Assembly: GCA_023079485.1 (NCBI GenBank)
Contig: CM041084.1
Span: forward strand, 126,973,292 to 127,037,291
DNA: 64,000 bases
Direction of reading: 5' to 3'
Source of the DNA: Archilochus colubris
Lineage: Eukaryota > Chordata > Aves > Apodiformes > Trochilidae
The first letter of the stretch is position 1; the number at the start of each line of letters is the position of its first letter. A program made the translations under genes and the position numbers. The notes under the pieces were generated by a model. It had not been told where the DNA came from, made no database searches, and worked only from the letters and a program-made list of their open reading frames with translations. Below, in pieces: positions 1-11,977 of the stretch.

Positions 1-2820
1 TCAATATAATACAACATCATTGTCTGATGTATGGGCTTCCATTTGGTGCACCATGTCCAAAGAATATTTCTTCATGCTCGAATGACTCATCTATGAGGAG
101 ATTAATCTCTCTGGGGGAGAAATTGGTATCTCTCCTATGGAAGCAAGTTGCTATGCACACACTAGCTGCTGATCTCACTTGTGTTCTTAATATTCAGGGT
201 ACAGCTTCTAACCGGCATAAAAATCCTTTTGTCCTTCCCCATCTTGGTATCATTCTTCAGTGTGGCTTGGAAAAAAATTAAAAATAACTGGTAAAATAAT
301 ACAGTGAAGAAAGTGAAGTGGTGCTCCTCATTTTTAACTTTTAAACCTGTTTGTTGCTATTTCAGGGTTCCAGGTAGTCTTTCTTATCCTTTTCCTAACC
401 TACATCTCTTTAAAGAAGATACAAATAACTGACTTCATTGAGTGAAGACAACATCCATTTATATTAAGATTACCTCCTGGATTCTCAAAGATTTTAATAC
501 CATTTTGATTGCTGACAAGGCAATATTTAACAGACAGCTTCTATCTTCAAAAAAAAAAATTAAAGAACAAGTTTGTATCACTCAATGTGTATTATGACTT
601 TCTTGTTGACTAGGATATAAAATTTAGGTTCCAGATATTTTCATCAACATGAAAACTTCTTGTGAGCTTTCTTATTCTTCCTGTTTATTTCATATCTGAC
701 TTTCACATTCAGTGAACAATAGTAGAAAGAAATTACAGTAGCCTTGTAAGTAAATCTGCAGATACATTAATTCATGCTTTAAACTGCATTTTAGAAGATC
801 AGGAAGAGTTTTTCCCCAAAAAGAAGACCTTTTCTAAGCAATCACACTTAAAGGCAAAGATTTAGTTTCATGCAGCTTTGTTTTTATTGAAACCTATCAA
901 AAACCTGAGGCCTAAGCAGGCAATGCCAGTAAGCAATCTAGAGCTATTAATTAGTACAGCCATGTTTTTGCCACAACAAACATTTTAATTTGTCCTCTAA
1001 ACAGTGTTCATGATATTAGCCCTTTGCTTCAGTTTTATTTTTGTCTGTGTGATATACATTACACATGAGAGAGTCCTACGTCCATATGCCCACAAAATGC
1101 AGTGGACATATGGCAGCATACAGAAAAGCGGTCTTTTACATTTTGCATACAGAAGCCTCTGCAACTATTATCAGGGAGGCATTACAGCATCCCTTTATGT
1201 CATGTTGCTATTTAGTCAACTTTGTGTCATGTATTTGAACCTTCTCAGTTGGCTTGATTTATTTTAATTGTAGGCATCAGGCTAGTCTATTTGTAACAAG
1301 CAGTGTTTGGAAATTGCTCCAGTAGTAATTCCTACCAGAAATGTCATTTATTTAGTTGAGTACAAAAAAATGTTGGTTGTATTTTCAGAGGAGAATAGTA
1401 AAATATTTTACTTTCAGACATGAATTGAATGCTATTCATCATAAGTTCTCTATCTAATGACAGGATATATGGGAGAAAAATTGCCAAATACAATGGATTG
1501 AAAAAACAGCCCACAGGAAGGGCTTATATTTCATTTTGAAATCTAGAAAGTGGTATCTTTTAATGAAAAATCTACCAAAAGAATCATCCCAGTTGAAAAA
1601 CAGTTTGATTTGAAATGGCCATATTTTTTGAAACAAACCAATGGCATTTCATGTAAACAAGGAGAGGATATCTTAAGAGGGGATATACAAAGATGCTCAT
1701 TTTCAGGAATTCAGATTAAAAAAAAAAAATCACAGAGAGTAAATAAACTGTTCAGCTTGAAGAAACCAGCACAGTTTTGAATACTACCACTAGATGCTGA
1801 TGGGCCAAGCTCAGAAGTGATATTTGGATGGGTATGGGAGTTGCTAGATGTACATCTATACGGACAGTACTGTTGAGGAACTTGCTACCCAGCCCCTATT
1901 GTTTCATTCTTAATATTTTCCATGTCTTTATTATAAGCAATTTTTGTCTCAATATATTCTGAGGAATAGCCTGTGATAAAGAAATGTAGGAGAAAAGATT
2001 ACAACTGATTTTTGCATATTTTCTCTTGAGATATGCTTTAAAAACAGGATTCAGCTCAGCTCTCTCCAACTGTCTAGAGGCATGGGTCATCCACTCCAGC
2101 TCACCAAATGGGGTCTCTTTAGGACATCTTCAGAGGCCTCATCCATTTTAAGGAAAAAATTACTGCTGGAAGTGTTTATTTATCTCTAGTACCTATGGAA
2201 AGAGTGGAAATAGGAGCCAGATTAAGTACCTGCATGGTTAACTGCCATTTTACTTGGCTGATATTAGACAAGATGACCTGTATGCTCAAGTTCCTCCCCA
2301 GAAAACAACTATACTGCAGAAGATAGCGAAGCTTTTCATTTCCAGCAATACTTTACATAAGTTTCATGTTTTAAGGACTACAGGCCATACTGCCTTTTGC
2401 ATCCTACTCAAATAGGTGCTTATCTGTGAGATGTGCCACAGGTACAGCTGGGAATAGATTCTGTGCTGCTCCATGATATACAAGCTGCCAGCAGTTCTCA
2501 GAGCCAGCACCAGCTGATAGTGCTTGGGATTCACCGTACCCACACTGGCTCTCACACTTCCTGCCTGATATTATGCAGTAATGGAGAGGAAAGGGGAACA
2601 TCCATTGGGTACAAAGTAAGTAAAGTCAGTCAGAAAATCTTATCCTGTTACTTTAATCCAGCTTCTTCTGATGTCATGACAGAGCTCTTACAGATATTGA
2701 CAAGAGTAGAACCCTCTCTTGCTATTACAATGATTACTGTCAGGTGCACAAAGACACCTGCAGCCTTATAAATAATAGTAAAGCAATATATAGGCTCAGA
2801 CAACACCAATAATTTCTCTG
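1..2820. other. AT-rich non-coding stretch, nothing recognised
   Basis: Plain AT-rich sequence with short A-runs (549-559, 1718-1729). All open frames are under about 115 codons, overlap each other on both strands and show no family motif, so I read none as a gene. No CR1, SINE, LTR or tRNA-like sequence was recognised. It could be intergenic or intronic. Confidence 0.6.
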
Positions 2821-2837
2821 TAAAAACTTACTTACAC

Positions 2838-3080
2838 AAGCCCCATTGGGGGAGAAAAAGCCAAAGGGCAAAGCACTATTTCAGGTGTCCTGAGCAGATC
2901 TGTTTCTGGTGCAACGAAAAGTGGCATCACTGCACACCTCTCATTATTCCCGCGCCAAGCTGGCGTGGGGGGAAAGATCTGCAAGCATTAAATAGAGCTA
3001 GAGCCCTGTGCAGACAGACAGACTGACGACAGCTCTGTGCCTCCCACATTGCGGCTACCTACTCGCAGAAGGTATAACTA
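2838..3080 (+). promoter_or_regulatory. Promoter-like patch (candidate)
   Basis: A short, less AT-rich patch with several promoter-type words in plausible order: an inverted CCAAT (ATTGG at 2845-2849), an E2F-like TTCCCGCGCCAAG at 2947-2959 that overlaps an imperfect inverted repeat (CGCGCCA against TGGCGTG), an AT-rich ATTAAATAG near 2987, and about 70 bp further on a donor-like AGAAGGTATAA near 3070. CpG is denser than in the flanks. Individual motifs of this length occur by chance and no open frame follows, so the best reading is a weak promoter or enhancer, possibly of a non-coding RNA. Confidence 0.2.
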
Positions 3081-3110
3081 ATCTGGTTTCCTAAGGCTAG
3101 GCAATAAAGG

Positions 3111-5820
3111 TTCTGAACATCAAGGTTAAGTAATAAATACAAAGCAAAGTATTCCCTCAATTCTTGAATAAAACATTCCAAGAAAGTGCAGTGCTAATGG
3201 ATTTGAAAAAATAAGCGTAAAGTAGCAATGTAGCACAATGTCTCCTCAAGTGCAAAGAACATCAGGCACAGTGACTAGTTTAAATTTTATGCAGTTTCAC
3301 CCCACACATTTCAGACAAGAGCAGTAACATAGCCTTTGGTTCCCTGTTCCTTTCATGCAGCAGGTACAAGGGGCTTCTCTTTTCCTTGTGTTCACTGAAC
3401 ACCTTCCAAGCAGATGACAAGGACAGTTGCCAGCTAAACTAAGCAGGGATTAAGACTTTGTTTCATGTGCTCAGGTATAATAATTGCCTGGCTCAGGTAT
3501 AATAGTTGCCAGGTATAATAGTTGCCAGTGTTTCCTTTTTTTCTCTCTCTCAACCATTGTTGGTTTAGGCAAAAATTGAGTATTAAATGAATTTCCAAAT
3601 TAAGTGTAGAGTTCCAAGATTAATTTCTTGGTTGGGATGGAGAATTTTTCTCCCTTGACTCCAACTATTTATACAAGGACCATACTGTCCCCAGAGATTT
3701 TTTTTGTTTCTCCAAAGCTATATGGTATGGGAACAAAAAACATAACAGTTAGAAGGCAGAGGGATAAGTGCTCAGGAACATACTTGAGGTCCTGTTAGCT
3801 TAGAGAATGACTTAAACACTTGTAGTTATCACCAGACTGATCCCAGCATATAACTCTCTCTGTCTGTTCTGTCCCAACTCCTTTACAGACTGGACTTTAT
3901 TTTGATGGAATGTGAGCTTACAGGCTCATTAAATTTGAAAAGTACACAGTTTCACTTATGCTATCCAAATGATTGGCAGGTGTCATAGCTCCTTTGGGTC
4001 TGACATGACAAGACACCTAGCTGAGGATCTGTTCCAGAGTGTCTGCTTGGTTTCACTAGTCACTTTTTATGCTTTAATTGAGAGAGATTTAGGTTCAAAC
4101 TTATTTTTCTTTTCCCATGAACATACAGCTCTCATTTAAAATCCCAGATTACTTGGATCAGGAACCTGATTTTGTTTCACCTGTACAGATGATGAGGGAG
4201 GTGGCCAACAGAGACTCAGGAGGAAGGGGGGTTAAGGGCTCACGGATCACAGATTGTGTGCTCAGGAGAAGGCAAAATACTGTTTCACATTTACAGGTAT
4301 TTAGATGATTCTTTGTGAACTCCAGCTTGGGCTAGTCAATGATTTCCTTACTCAGGTTTGTACCTGTACCCCAGGCCTTTATAATTAATTATTAAAATTA
4401 TTGAAGCTTCTAATTTTCATTCCCTTTTGTCCCCACTACACATCAGCAACAGACCACTGCTTGTATCAGTCTCGTACAGGAATTCCAGTTTCTGTGGAGT
4501 TTAATGTTTCATCTTCCTGCTTGCTGCCCATTCTTGCTCTTCTAGCCACCCTTCTGAGCAGGTTTCCCTTTCCTGCTGCTACCCTGAGCTCACAGACAGA
4601 CACTGATGGGATACATGGGCAACCCCACTGCACACAGTAAGTAAGAGGAGGCTGGGAGTAAGCCTCTGAGGCACGGTTCTTTTACCCACTCTGACTCCCA
4701 GACACTGCTCCTCCAGTATGGCAAGCAGGGCAATGTTTCCCCTGCTCCACAGTGAATGCAGGCAGGAAAGGCACCCTTCTCCATTGCTGCAGTATAGTCA
4801 GAGGGCAGCGACCTCACAGCTGCGAACTATAACCTTTTAAAAAGTGTTTAATGCAGTCTTTATGGCAGCCATTATTTTTACAGTGTTTTCACTCTAAGAA
4901 AAAAAAAAACAGAGCAAATGTTTACAGAAGCTTAACTAAATAAGCTCAACAGGTGAGCTGTGCTGCTCACCTGGAGCAGCCAGGCCCACCTGGCAGCCCA
5001 CAACCTTCAATGATTGGAAGTCAAAGGGAGGGGTGGAAATGGACCTTCACTCAGAAAGGAAAAAGTTTCTTCCCCTGCTTCAGTTTTTGTTTGTTTCTTT
5101 AAGTAACAGACTGTTTCAGAAAAATAAACACACAGAAGGGCTCAGGGCAAAGATACATTTTGTATACAGCTTTAATGAAAACATGTTTTTCTTGTTAACA
5201 CCTTGTTATATCCTAAAATCACAATACAGAAAAAACTGTGAATAAGGCTGCGTGCATAGACATCTCAGATTTTTAATGAAATTCACAAACCAACAGAGCT
5301 TCCCCCACATGCTCGCCGCTACCATAGCACCAGCAGCTCTCTGTGTTTGTGAACCTGCCTGAGCTCTACCTGGTGCTCTCCCTGCATGCAGCACACTGCA
5401 AGGGCTGCAGCACTACAGGTCTGTAGCACTAAACCCTCCTCATCATTCTGAAAAGTGTACAGAAATGAGATATAACTACCACAGCCACAGGCCCAGAGTA
5501 CTATTTGTCATTAGAGATCACTTTTGCAACCTAAGAGACAGTATATTTTCATACAAGCCAAAAGGATCAGTCCATAGACTGGCTAAAATGTTAGAGGAAT
5601 TGCTCTGCACAGCCTGTCAGAGTTTGGGGTGGCTTTTTGCTTCAGTGCATTATGATTAATACATTGGCAAACATATAGTATAAGAAGCTTTTATCTCAGC
5701 AGCTTCATAAGGCCCTTCAGGACTCAACATAGCATGTTCTATCCAGGAGATATTATTTCCATTTCAAAAGACTTCAGCAGCCTCTATCCAACAAAAGTTC
5801 ATAATTTAATTCCCTTCTGA
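3111..5820. other. AT-rich non-coding stretch
   Basis: Apart from the tandem repeat at 3472-3525, no element was recognised. Short open frames (for example 4117-4308 and 4401-4640) have no recognisable domains and no convincing splice context. A slightly GC-richer patch lies at 4960-5020. I see no gene. Confidence 0.55.
3472..3525 (+). repeat. Three-copy 16-bp tandem repeat
   Basis: The unit caggtataatagttgc occurs at 3494-3509 and 3510-3525 without change, and at 3472-3487 with one substitution (caggtataataattgc). A 6-bp spacer separates the first and second copies, while the second and third abut. This is directly visible. It looks like a small local duplication that could vary in copy number. 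Function unknown. Confidence 0.85.
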
Positions 5821-5914
5821 ACCACTTTGGCCAAGACTGCTGTGTTGCAGAAGTTAGATGAGATTCAGAAGACAACCACTACCACAGAGAGCTGGAGAAG
5901 AAATGCTGTTTGTC

Positions 5915-5946
<32 letters not shown>

Positions 5947-6140
5947 ACACTTTTCTCTGATAGTGACCCCAAAGTGACTCTGTTCCTTGGTAATGATCCA
6001 GAGCCCCATGCTTCTGTGATCTTCTGGGCTGCCATGAAAGAGCAGCACATTGCTGTAATGAGTGATGGCAGTCAGAGAAAGGATCTCAGGACAATGCTGA
6101 CACCAGAAAGCAGACACTGGTTGTTTGGTGGGTAATGAAA
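5821..6140. repeat. Run of 29 A and flanks
   Basis: An uninterrupted run of 29 A occupies 5915-5943. Long A-runs may be the tail of a retrocopy, which here would lie upstream on the plus strand. The preceding 100 bp does not match CR1 or any family I recognise, and no target-site duplication was evident. An open frame crosses the run (5827-6135) but its lysine stretch is just the homopolymer, so it is not called a gene. The run length is likely polymorphic and error-prone in assembly. Confidence 0.6.
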
Positions 6141-9100
6141 CCCTACTTGTAATGAGGAGACAAGAAAAGATAGTACTGGAATTGCCAGTGTTTGAACTCT
6201 GAAACTCAGTGGGAGGGAAAAGAGAAGCAGTTTTTGTGAAATGCCTTGTTCTCTGGAGTTTCAGAGAAAAATCCGTGCTTTGGGGGTGCCTGAATGCACA
6301 CTCAGATCAACTCTTAAAGAAGTGGCTTGAATTCCCTCATATATTTAGTGGCAAGAGGGGGCCTTAAAGCAGGATTTAGATCCACTTTATATCGCATTAT
6401 TAATATCAAGAAGCCATAAAAGACCTTTAGTGTTATTGCAAATCAGACTTTGAATCCCAACAGAGTACAGAAACTGAGGCTGAAGTAGAATATCAAACCC
6501 AGACTTTGGCAAAGTTCAGAAATGAATCTTCTTTTAAAACTGTTACTCAGTTTAGAAAATAGATCAGTCATCTGATATGTGAGCTGCAATTCCCATTAGC
6601 TTTGGGGAAATTCTCTTATTGATCTGGACTCCTAGCACAACTTAACTTCTGCATAATAATTACTGCCCTTGGAGCATCACTATTACTATTTTTAAGGACA
6701 GAAGACAAGTATTGTAGTTTGTATAGGAGTAAAGTGTTTTGTTTCTCAAAAGGATACAGGTCTACCAGATCTCAGACAGAGTAGCCTCTGGTGCAGATGG
6801 GTAGTTACCATATACCCACTCTCTCCCCTTACTTCTTCAGTGCAGATACAGTAGCATTATTTTTAGCACAGCAGGTGTAGAAAAGGGTGGTTTTGAAAAA
6901 AAGAAAACAAGAAAACAAAAACAATGAATTATTTATGCAAGTTAAATCAAAATATGCTCCATATAAATCTTTAATCAGGTTTTCACCAACTTCTCTCCAT
7001 ATGCTCTGCTATCTTGCTCAACAGCAGATTTCTAATGGAATTACTAAATATATTTTAATAGGTCTGTATGTACTATTATGCAATTCAACTTTTGCCTATA
7101 GAGTTTTTTCATTCAAAGCAGCTACAGTAAGATAAACAATAAAATTGCTCAGAATTAACATTTAAAGAAAAGAAGTAGTAAAGACTGTTGAGGGATTTTC
7201 CTTTTACTGCTTATTTGTCACAGGCAAGTGTTACAGGGGGTGACTGTCATGCAATATATACAAGTACAATCCTTGTGCCAATACACATTGGGGCAGACGA
7301 AGGTCTTTGTCACAAGTACAAGTTGCATTTGCCTGACAACTTGCTGGGACAGCCAAAAGAGGGGTCACTCTGGCTCTTGCATTAGGACTCCAAAAGGTAC
7401 CAAAAGCCTCCACTGCTCTTTCTGCATCTTTCAAAAGCACTCAAAAGAAATCAAAGTCACCTTATGGCTTATTACATCTGGTTTGCTCTGTTACCAGCTT
7501 TTACCCTACAGAGCCATCTATTTAGGGAGTCCCTGAGAACTAAAAGCCAGTATCTTGGGTGGGCTGTCAATCACCACCAGCAATAGCAGCTCTGCAACCA
7601 AAGCAAAATACCTACAGAGCTCTTCTTCCTTTTCCAGCACACCAAAAAGCTGACATGCAAGCACTCAGTCCCCCTTTCCAGAACATAAGCAATTCAATAC
7701 CCTCTGCTTTCCCTCAGCACTAGCCGCTCTGTTTCTTGTCTTCCTTTTTATAAAAAGCATCTGGTCCCTGCAGATTAACAGAGCCCAGCTGCATCTGGTC
7801 TCCAGCCATTAACCCCTTCTGAGCTGGTTCCTCATCACTGTAAAACACAATTGTCATCTTTCCAGGATCCTCCTGGAGCATGCAAAAGGAGCAGCCCTAC
7901 TAGCAAGCACATTTTAGATTTGAAACTAGAGACTAAAGGATGCTGTGTTCTGAAAAGATTCTTATTTCATGTGATAAGACTAACTCTTTATAGAGCTTAG
8001 AGATAAGTGTGTGACAGAATTAAGCAGAATTGGAAACAATAAAGTCATACTCAAATGTATTAATGTTTTATAGTCATTATTGCTTGAATTTTATGTGGGA
8101 TGATCTCTGTTCTGTCACTACCATGATTATTTTGCAAAACACTCTGCTGTTACATTGTTACTCTTTAAGAATGCTGCATTGGAGACAAAAAGTATTTAGA
8201 CAGATTGCACACCTGTAAGAAATTCTTCTAGGCTTTCCAGAGGGGATCAGAGTCCATATTCACAAGGGCTTGTTCTTAGAGCTTGTGAAATCCACAAACA
8301 CATGAGGTCAACATTACAGAGGTATTTTTGACAGCTGCAGAATTTAGTACCTGCTGAAGAAAACCACAAAATTTAAACATTAATAGTTTTGTCAAAAATG
8401 TCTATGTATGAATTTAGCTATGCTTGCAGTAAGATTATTGTTAAAATTTGACATTGGCTATTTTTATACTAATATAAACTTTGGAATAATTATTTGAAAT
8501 TAGGAGTAAAGGTGTTTGAATGAAATGTATTTGTGGAGGGGGCTTCCCTCTTTAGAAATAAAGTGGGCTTTTTTGATATCTCTACATGCAGAGAAACCAC
8601 AGCCATCAGTATCTCAGGAAGATGATGAAGGGATAATGGATTTGTAAGAATAAAAGCCCATGAATTTATGAAACTACTGGGATTACGGAGCGAGTAACCT
8701 ATTGTCTCCTGGTCCTTCAGGTTGGTATTAACTAATGAAATTATATTTCTATCACCATAGCTTTCAGCTTCTACTCCTACCAAAGAGTTTTCTCTTTGGA
8801 AGGCTGTTGTACCCTTTCCTGGCAATATTGGTGTGAGACAGTAATCTGCCTAATAGTAGTTATATTGTCTTCCAAGTGAGCCATCTAAAGGACACTCAGG
8901 ACTCACATAACTGCAACTAGAGCTGTTCTCCAGCTCCCCAAATATGCACCCAGACAAGCCTGGAAATCACCACTCATCTTTCCAGACATGATGTAGTTCG
9001 GCATTTGCTGTGATGGAAACACTTCTATCTGCGTCTGAGTCTCCTGTATCCAGTGCTGGAAGGAATTGAGGCTGTCCAAAAGAACGAAGCAACTGCTCAC

Positions 9101-10229
9101 AGCTTAGCCCAGCCATTAAGACTTCCTGAAAACTCAAAGGGTGTAAGAGCAATAACGCACCTCTCTAGCCTACCTGAAGTGCATCCTGCCTCCGGTGGGC
9201 TTTCCTGTCTTTGGTCACATTTTAGCAGCTCCTTTTATGGGACCCCAATGGGTAAGCTTGTATCCTCTGCTCCAGAAGGTTTCTTCTAACCTCATCTGAG
9301 CCAATATTATTTCCATATGAGAGTCATGAAATTCATTGCTTCACGGTGTGTTTCTGACCCTGGGAAGCCCCAGAGCTACAAGAGATGGAGACAGCTGCTA
9401 GTCTAGCAAAAACTGCCAGGTTTGCAAAGACCTTGTGGTAGACCCAGAACATCAGCAGAAGCAAAGGGCCCAGGGGGAAAAGCAGGCCTTACCTCAAATC
9501 AGACCAAAAGGAAAGCAAAGGTGAAAGCAGGGAGGAAGTAGAGTTAAAGTGAGAAGAAAATAGCCATGAAGTCCAACTCTGAGCCAAGGAGATCAGCTGC
9601 AGAGCTGCTTGTTTGTGCAGAGCTGGACTGAAGCAAATTTGAGGCTAGAGAGTATGGAAGGATCTGATTAAGTTGGAAGGGAAAGGGGGTGAATACAGAG
9701 ATGTATAAAGTGATAAGGTAGTACCGAACATGAATTTTAGAAACTAAGGAAAATATTCGCATAAATGGGATATTCATTTACTTTTGAGTCCTCTCCTTCC
9801 TGAGGTGCTTATAACAGGACTAACATTAATACATGATGTTGCCCTGAGTGCAGACTCTGTATCTTTTGTATAAACCAGGCTGGGATCAGGCCTGGTTTTG
9901 GGGTGAGGAGAACTGAGTATGACAGGACTCAGAACTTCCAGTCTGAGTTCACTACTTCTATTTCTGAGCAGAAATATAAATAATCCAGAGCAAGCGCAGT
10001 CTTCATCCACCAGTTCCCTGTGAAACAATGGATGCAAACAAGGAGCTGCCAGGGTGTTTTTAGTGGCTGAGAGACCCTGTCACTCACTGTAAAACCTAAA
10101 AAGAAACTGCCCACCACTTCCTACACCCACTAATCCATCACCTCCAGGTCTCCACTCATTTTTCATCCCGTAATATCCAGATCAAAGCATTCTTGCCCTA
10201 CCACCCCTTTTTTTAGAGTATAATGTAAA
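6141..10229. other. Non-coding stretch, no gene seen
   Basis: AT-rich sequence with a moderately CT-rich part at about 7550-7900. The words acagaaactgaggc (6467-6480) and, downstream, aaacccagactttgg resemble the ends of a reverse-strand MIR SINE with the middle missing, but the match is too short to annotate. Open frames such as 8490-8825 on the minus strand and 9053-9289 on the plus strand have no recognisable family features. Confidence 0.5.
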
Positions 10230-10302
10230 AAAAGGTTAACAGTTGAAGGTCACCAGCTTCCCTCTCTCACCACCTTGTTGGCTGCCATGCCTGGTAAGAG
10301 CA

Positions 10303-10592
10303 CACGTCACAGCTGGCGCGGGGCCGGGCCACAGCCTCTCACTCTCCCGGCGAGCAGATGCGCCGGGCCGGGTGCCGCCATCGGGGTGCACCTGTTGGTT
10401 TGCCACCATCTGCCAGCCAAAAGGGTACAAAGCCACACCCAGTGCCGGCCGGCTGGGGAGAGCTTAATCTCTTCCCTACAGGCTTCAAAACGGCGGCCAC
10501 GGCGCAGGCCGCACAAAGGGGAGCCCGGCACAAAAGCACAAACCGGCTCGGCTCGGCCTCGGGGGGCACCTAATCTCTGGCCATGGCGGGGG
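10303..10592. promoter_or_regulatory. CpG-island-like block
   Basis: By hand count there are about 23 CpG dinucleotides in about 285 bp, with GC content above 60 percent, in surroundings where CpG is rare. It meets the usual composition idea of a small CpG island. It contains GCCGCCATC at 10374-10382, a YY1-type site read on the minus strand; CGGCGGCC and GGCGCAGGCCGC blocks; and a donor-like CTGGTAAGAG at 10291-10300 just upstream. Several open frames of about 60-118 codons cross it on both strands, as expected when GC-rich DNA lacks stop codons. It may be the promoter of an unseen gene or non-coding RNA, or an orphan island acting as an enhancer. Direction of transcription is unresolved: the YY1-like site would favour minus, the donor-like site plus. 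Confidence 0.55.
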
Positions 10593-11867
10593 GCTGCTTC
10601 TTGTGCTGACAAGAAAGGGCTCTTTAAATAAAGCTAGTGAGCTATTACCTGACAAGAAAGCATCATATAAACTGCCCATTTTTTTTAAAGAAAGAAAGGT
10701 ATTAGGTTAACATGGATACTAATATTAAGTAAATTAAGCCGCGGTGGTATTTTTGAAGACTATTTAGTGATGTGGAAGCATTGTAAAGACGCCGGTGCTG
10801 GTTCTTACTAATGGGGATGACTTGTAAGCTGCATAGTTTGAACGCTCGCTTTTGAAACTGGAGACTCAGCTCAGCACATGCCACAGCCATTTCCTATAAA
10901 GAATTACCCAGCCTGCTGGTTTGAGCCCTAGCAGCCACTGTCGGCACTCTCAAAAAAATACATGCTGTGTGGAACCTGTCACCAAAGTGCTTAAAAATGC
11001 CTTTGTTATCAAATTTATAAGCAAGAAATACATGAAACACAGACAAAATCTAAAAACAAAACAAAAAGAAAAGAAAAGGTTATTTCAGAACCTACCCATT
11101 CCAGTCTCTAGGATATTCACAACTGCACTAGCCAGGATGTATAATTGGATGAACTATTCAGCCTCAGTTTTAGTGTTCATTTTTGATACATTTTGCAGAA
11201 TTCAATTTAACAGAGAGTCAGTAAGATGAAAGAAAAGACAACCTGCTAACATTGAACCTTGTCTTGAGCCCTTCTTCTGGAGCACACTCAGTTTTGTATG
11301 GCTGCATCAGCAGCAACCTCAACACTTCCATTCTTGGCTTCTTTATCAGGCACGTCTGAGCTTTTTCCTAACATTTCTCCTTTTTAAATGTAGAAAGTCA
11401 TTACCTTACTTTTCCCGAGGCTATCCTCTAGTTCCACAGTAATCTGGGGTTTACTTCTGAAATAGCATAAAATTTCTGTTCTCCCCCACTGCTAAGATTT
11501 TGGCTCGTGTTGCTCTTGATGGAATCACTGACCCAGCTCTGCTCAGGTGATGCTGGAAACTAGGGGGAAGGCTGATTTTCACCCAAACTTTGCTTCCAGG
11601 CAGTGTGAAATAACCCCCCATCTCTAAGACCCTGTGCACAGCTACTGAGTAACTCAGCATTCTGTAGTCTTTGTTTGCTTCTTATGTCCACCTGGGCAGT
11701 CATGCCCAAGGGCTACGCCATGAGCTTTGAGACAGATCGATCTTCGTTAGGGGTCACTGCACTACAATGGGACTCCAGGTTTTGGTTTTTTTTTTAATTT
11801 ATTGTCTTCCACATCAGGTACATGAATAGAAATTCAGCAAAAAAATAATGATGAAAATATGATGGGA
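10593..11867. other. Flank of the CpG island, no gene seen
   Basis: The first 280 bp keep a few CpG (for example ccgcggtgg near 10740 and gacgccgg near 10790) in AT-rich, non-repetitive sequence, so the regulatory block may extend to about 10900. The remainder is unremarkable AT-rich DNA. Confidence 0.4.
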
Positions 11868-11977
11868 CTTTGAGCAGCCTGGTCTAATGGAAGGTGTCCC
11901 TGCTCATGCAGAGGGCTTGGAACTAGGTATTCTTTAAGATTACTCCTACCTCAAGCCATTCTATGATTCAATGATAT
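11868..11977 (+). mobile_element. CR1 LINE 3' fragment
   Basis: The stretch reads as the CR1 3' untranslated tail: gagcagcctggtctaatgg, then the imperfect equivalents of the CR1 words for tgctcatggcaggggg and ttggaactagatgat, ending in ccattctatgattcaatgat, a degenerate form of the avian CR1 terminal octamers. Only about 110 bp are left, all from the 3' end, as usual for 5'-truncated CR1 copies. It has no coding capacity. Confidence 0.85.

Noticed and set aside
5827..6135. 102-codon frame through the A-run
   Set aside because: Openness depends on the homopolymer; the remainder has no family features.
10275..10631. Open frames of up to 118 codons over the CpG island
   Set aside because: Frames are open on both strands because GC-rich DNA has few stop codons; products are arginine/proline/alanine rich with no domain.
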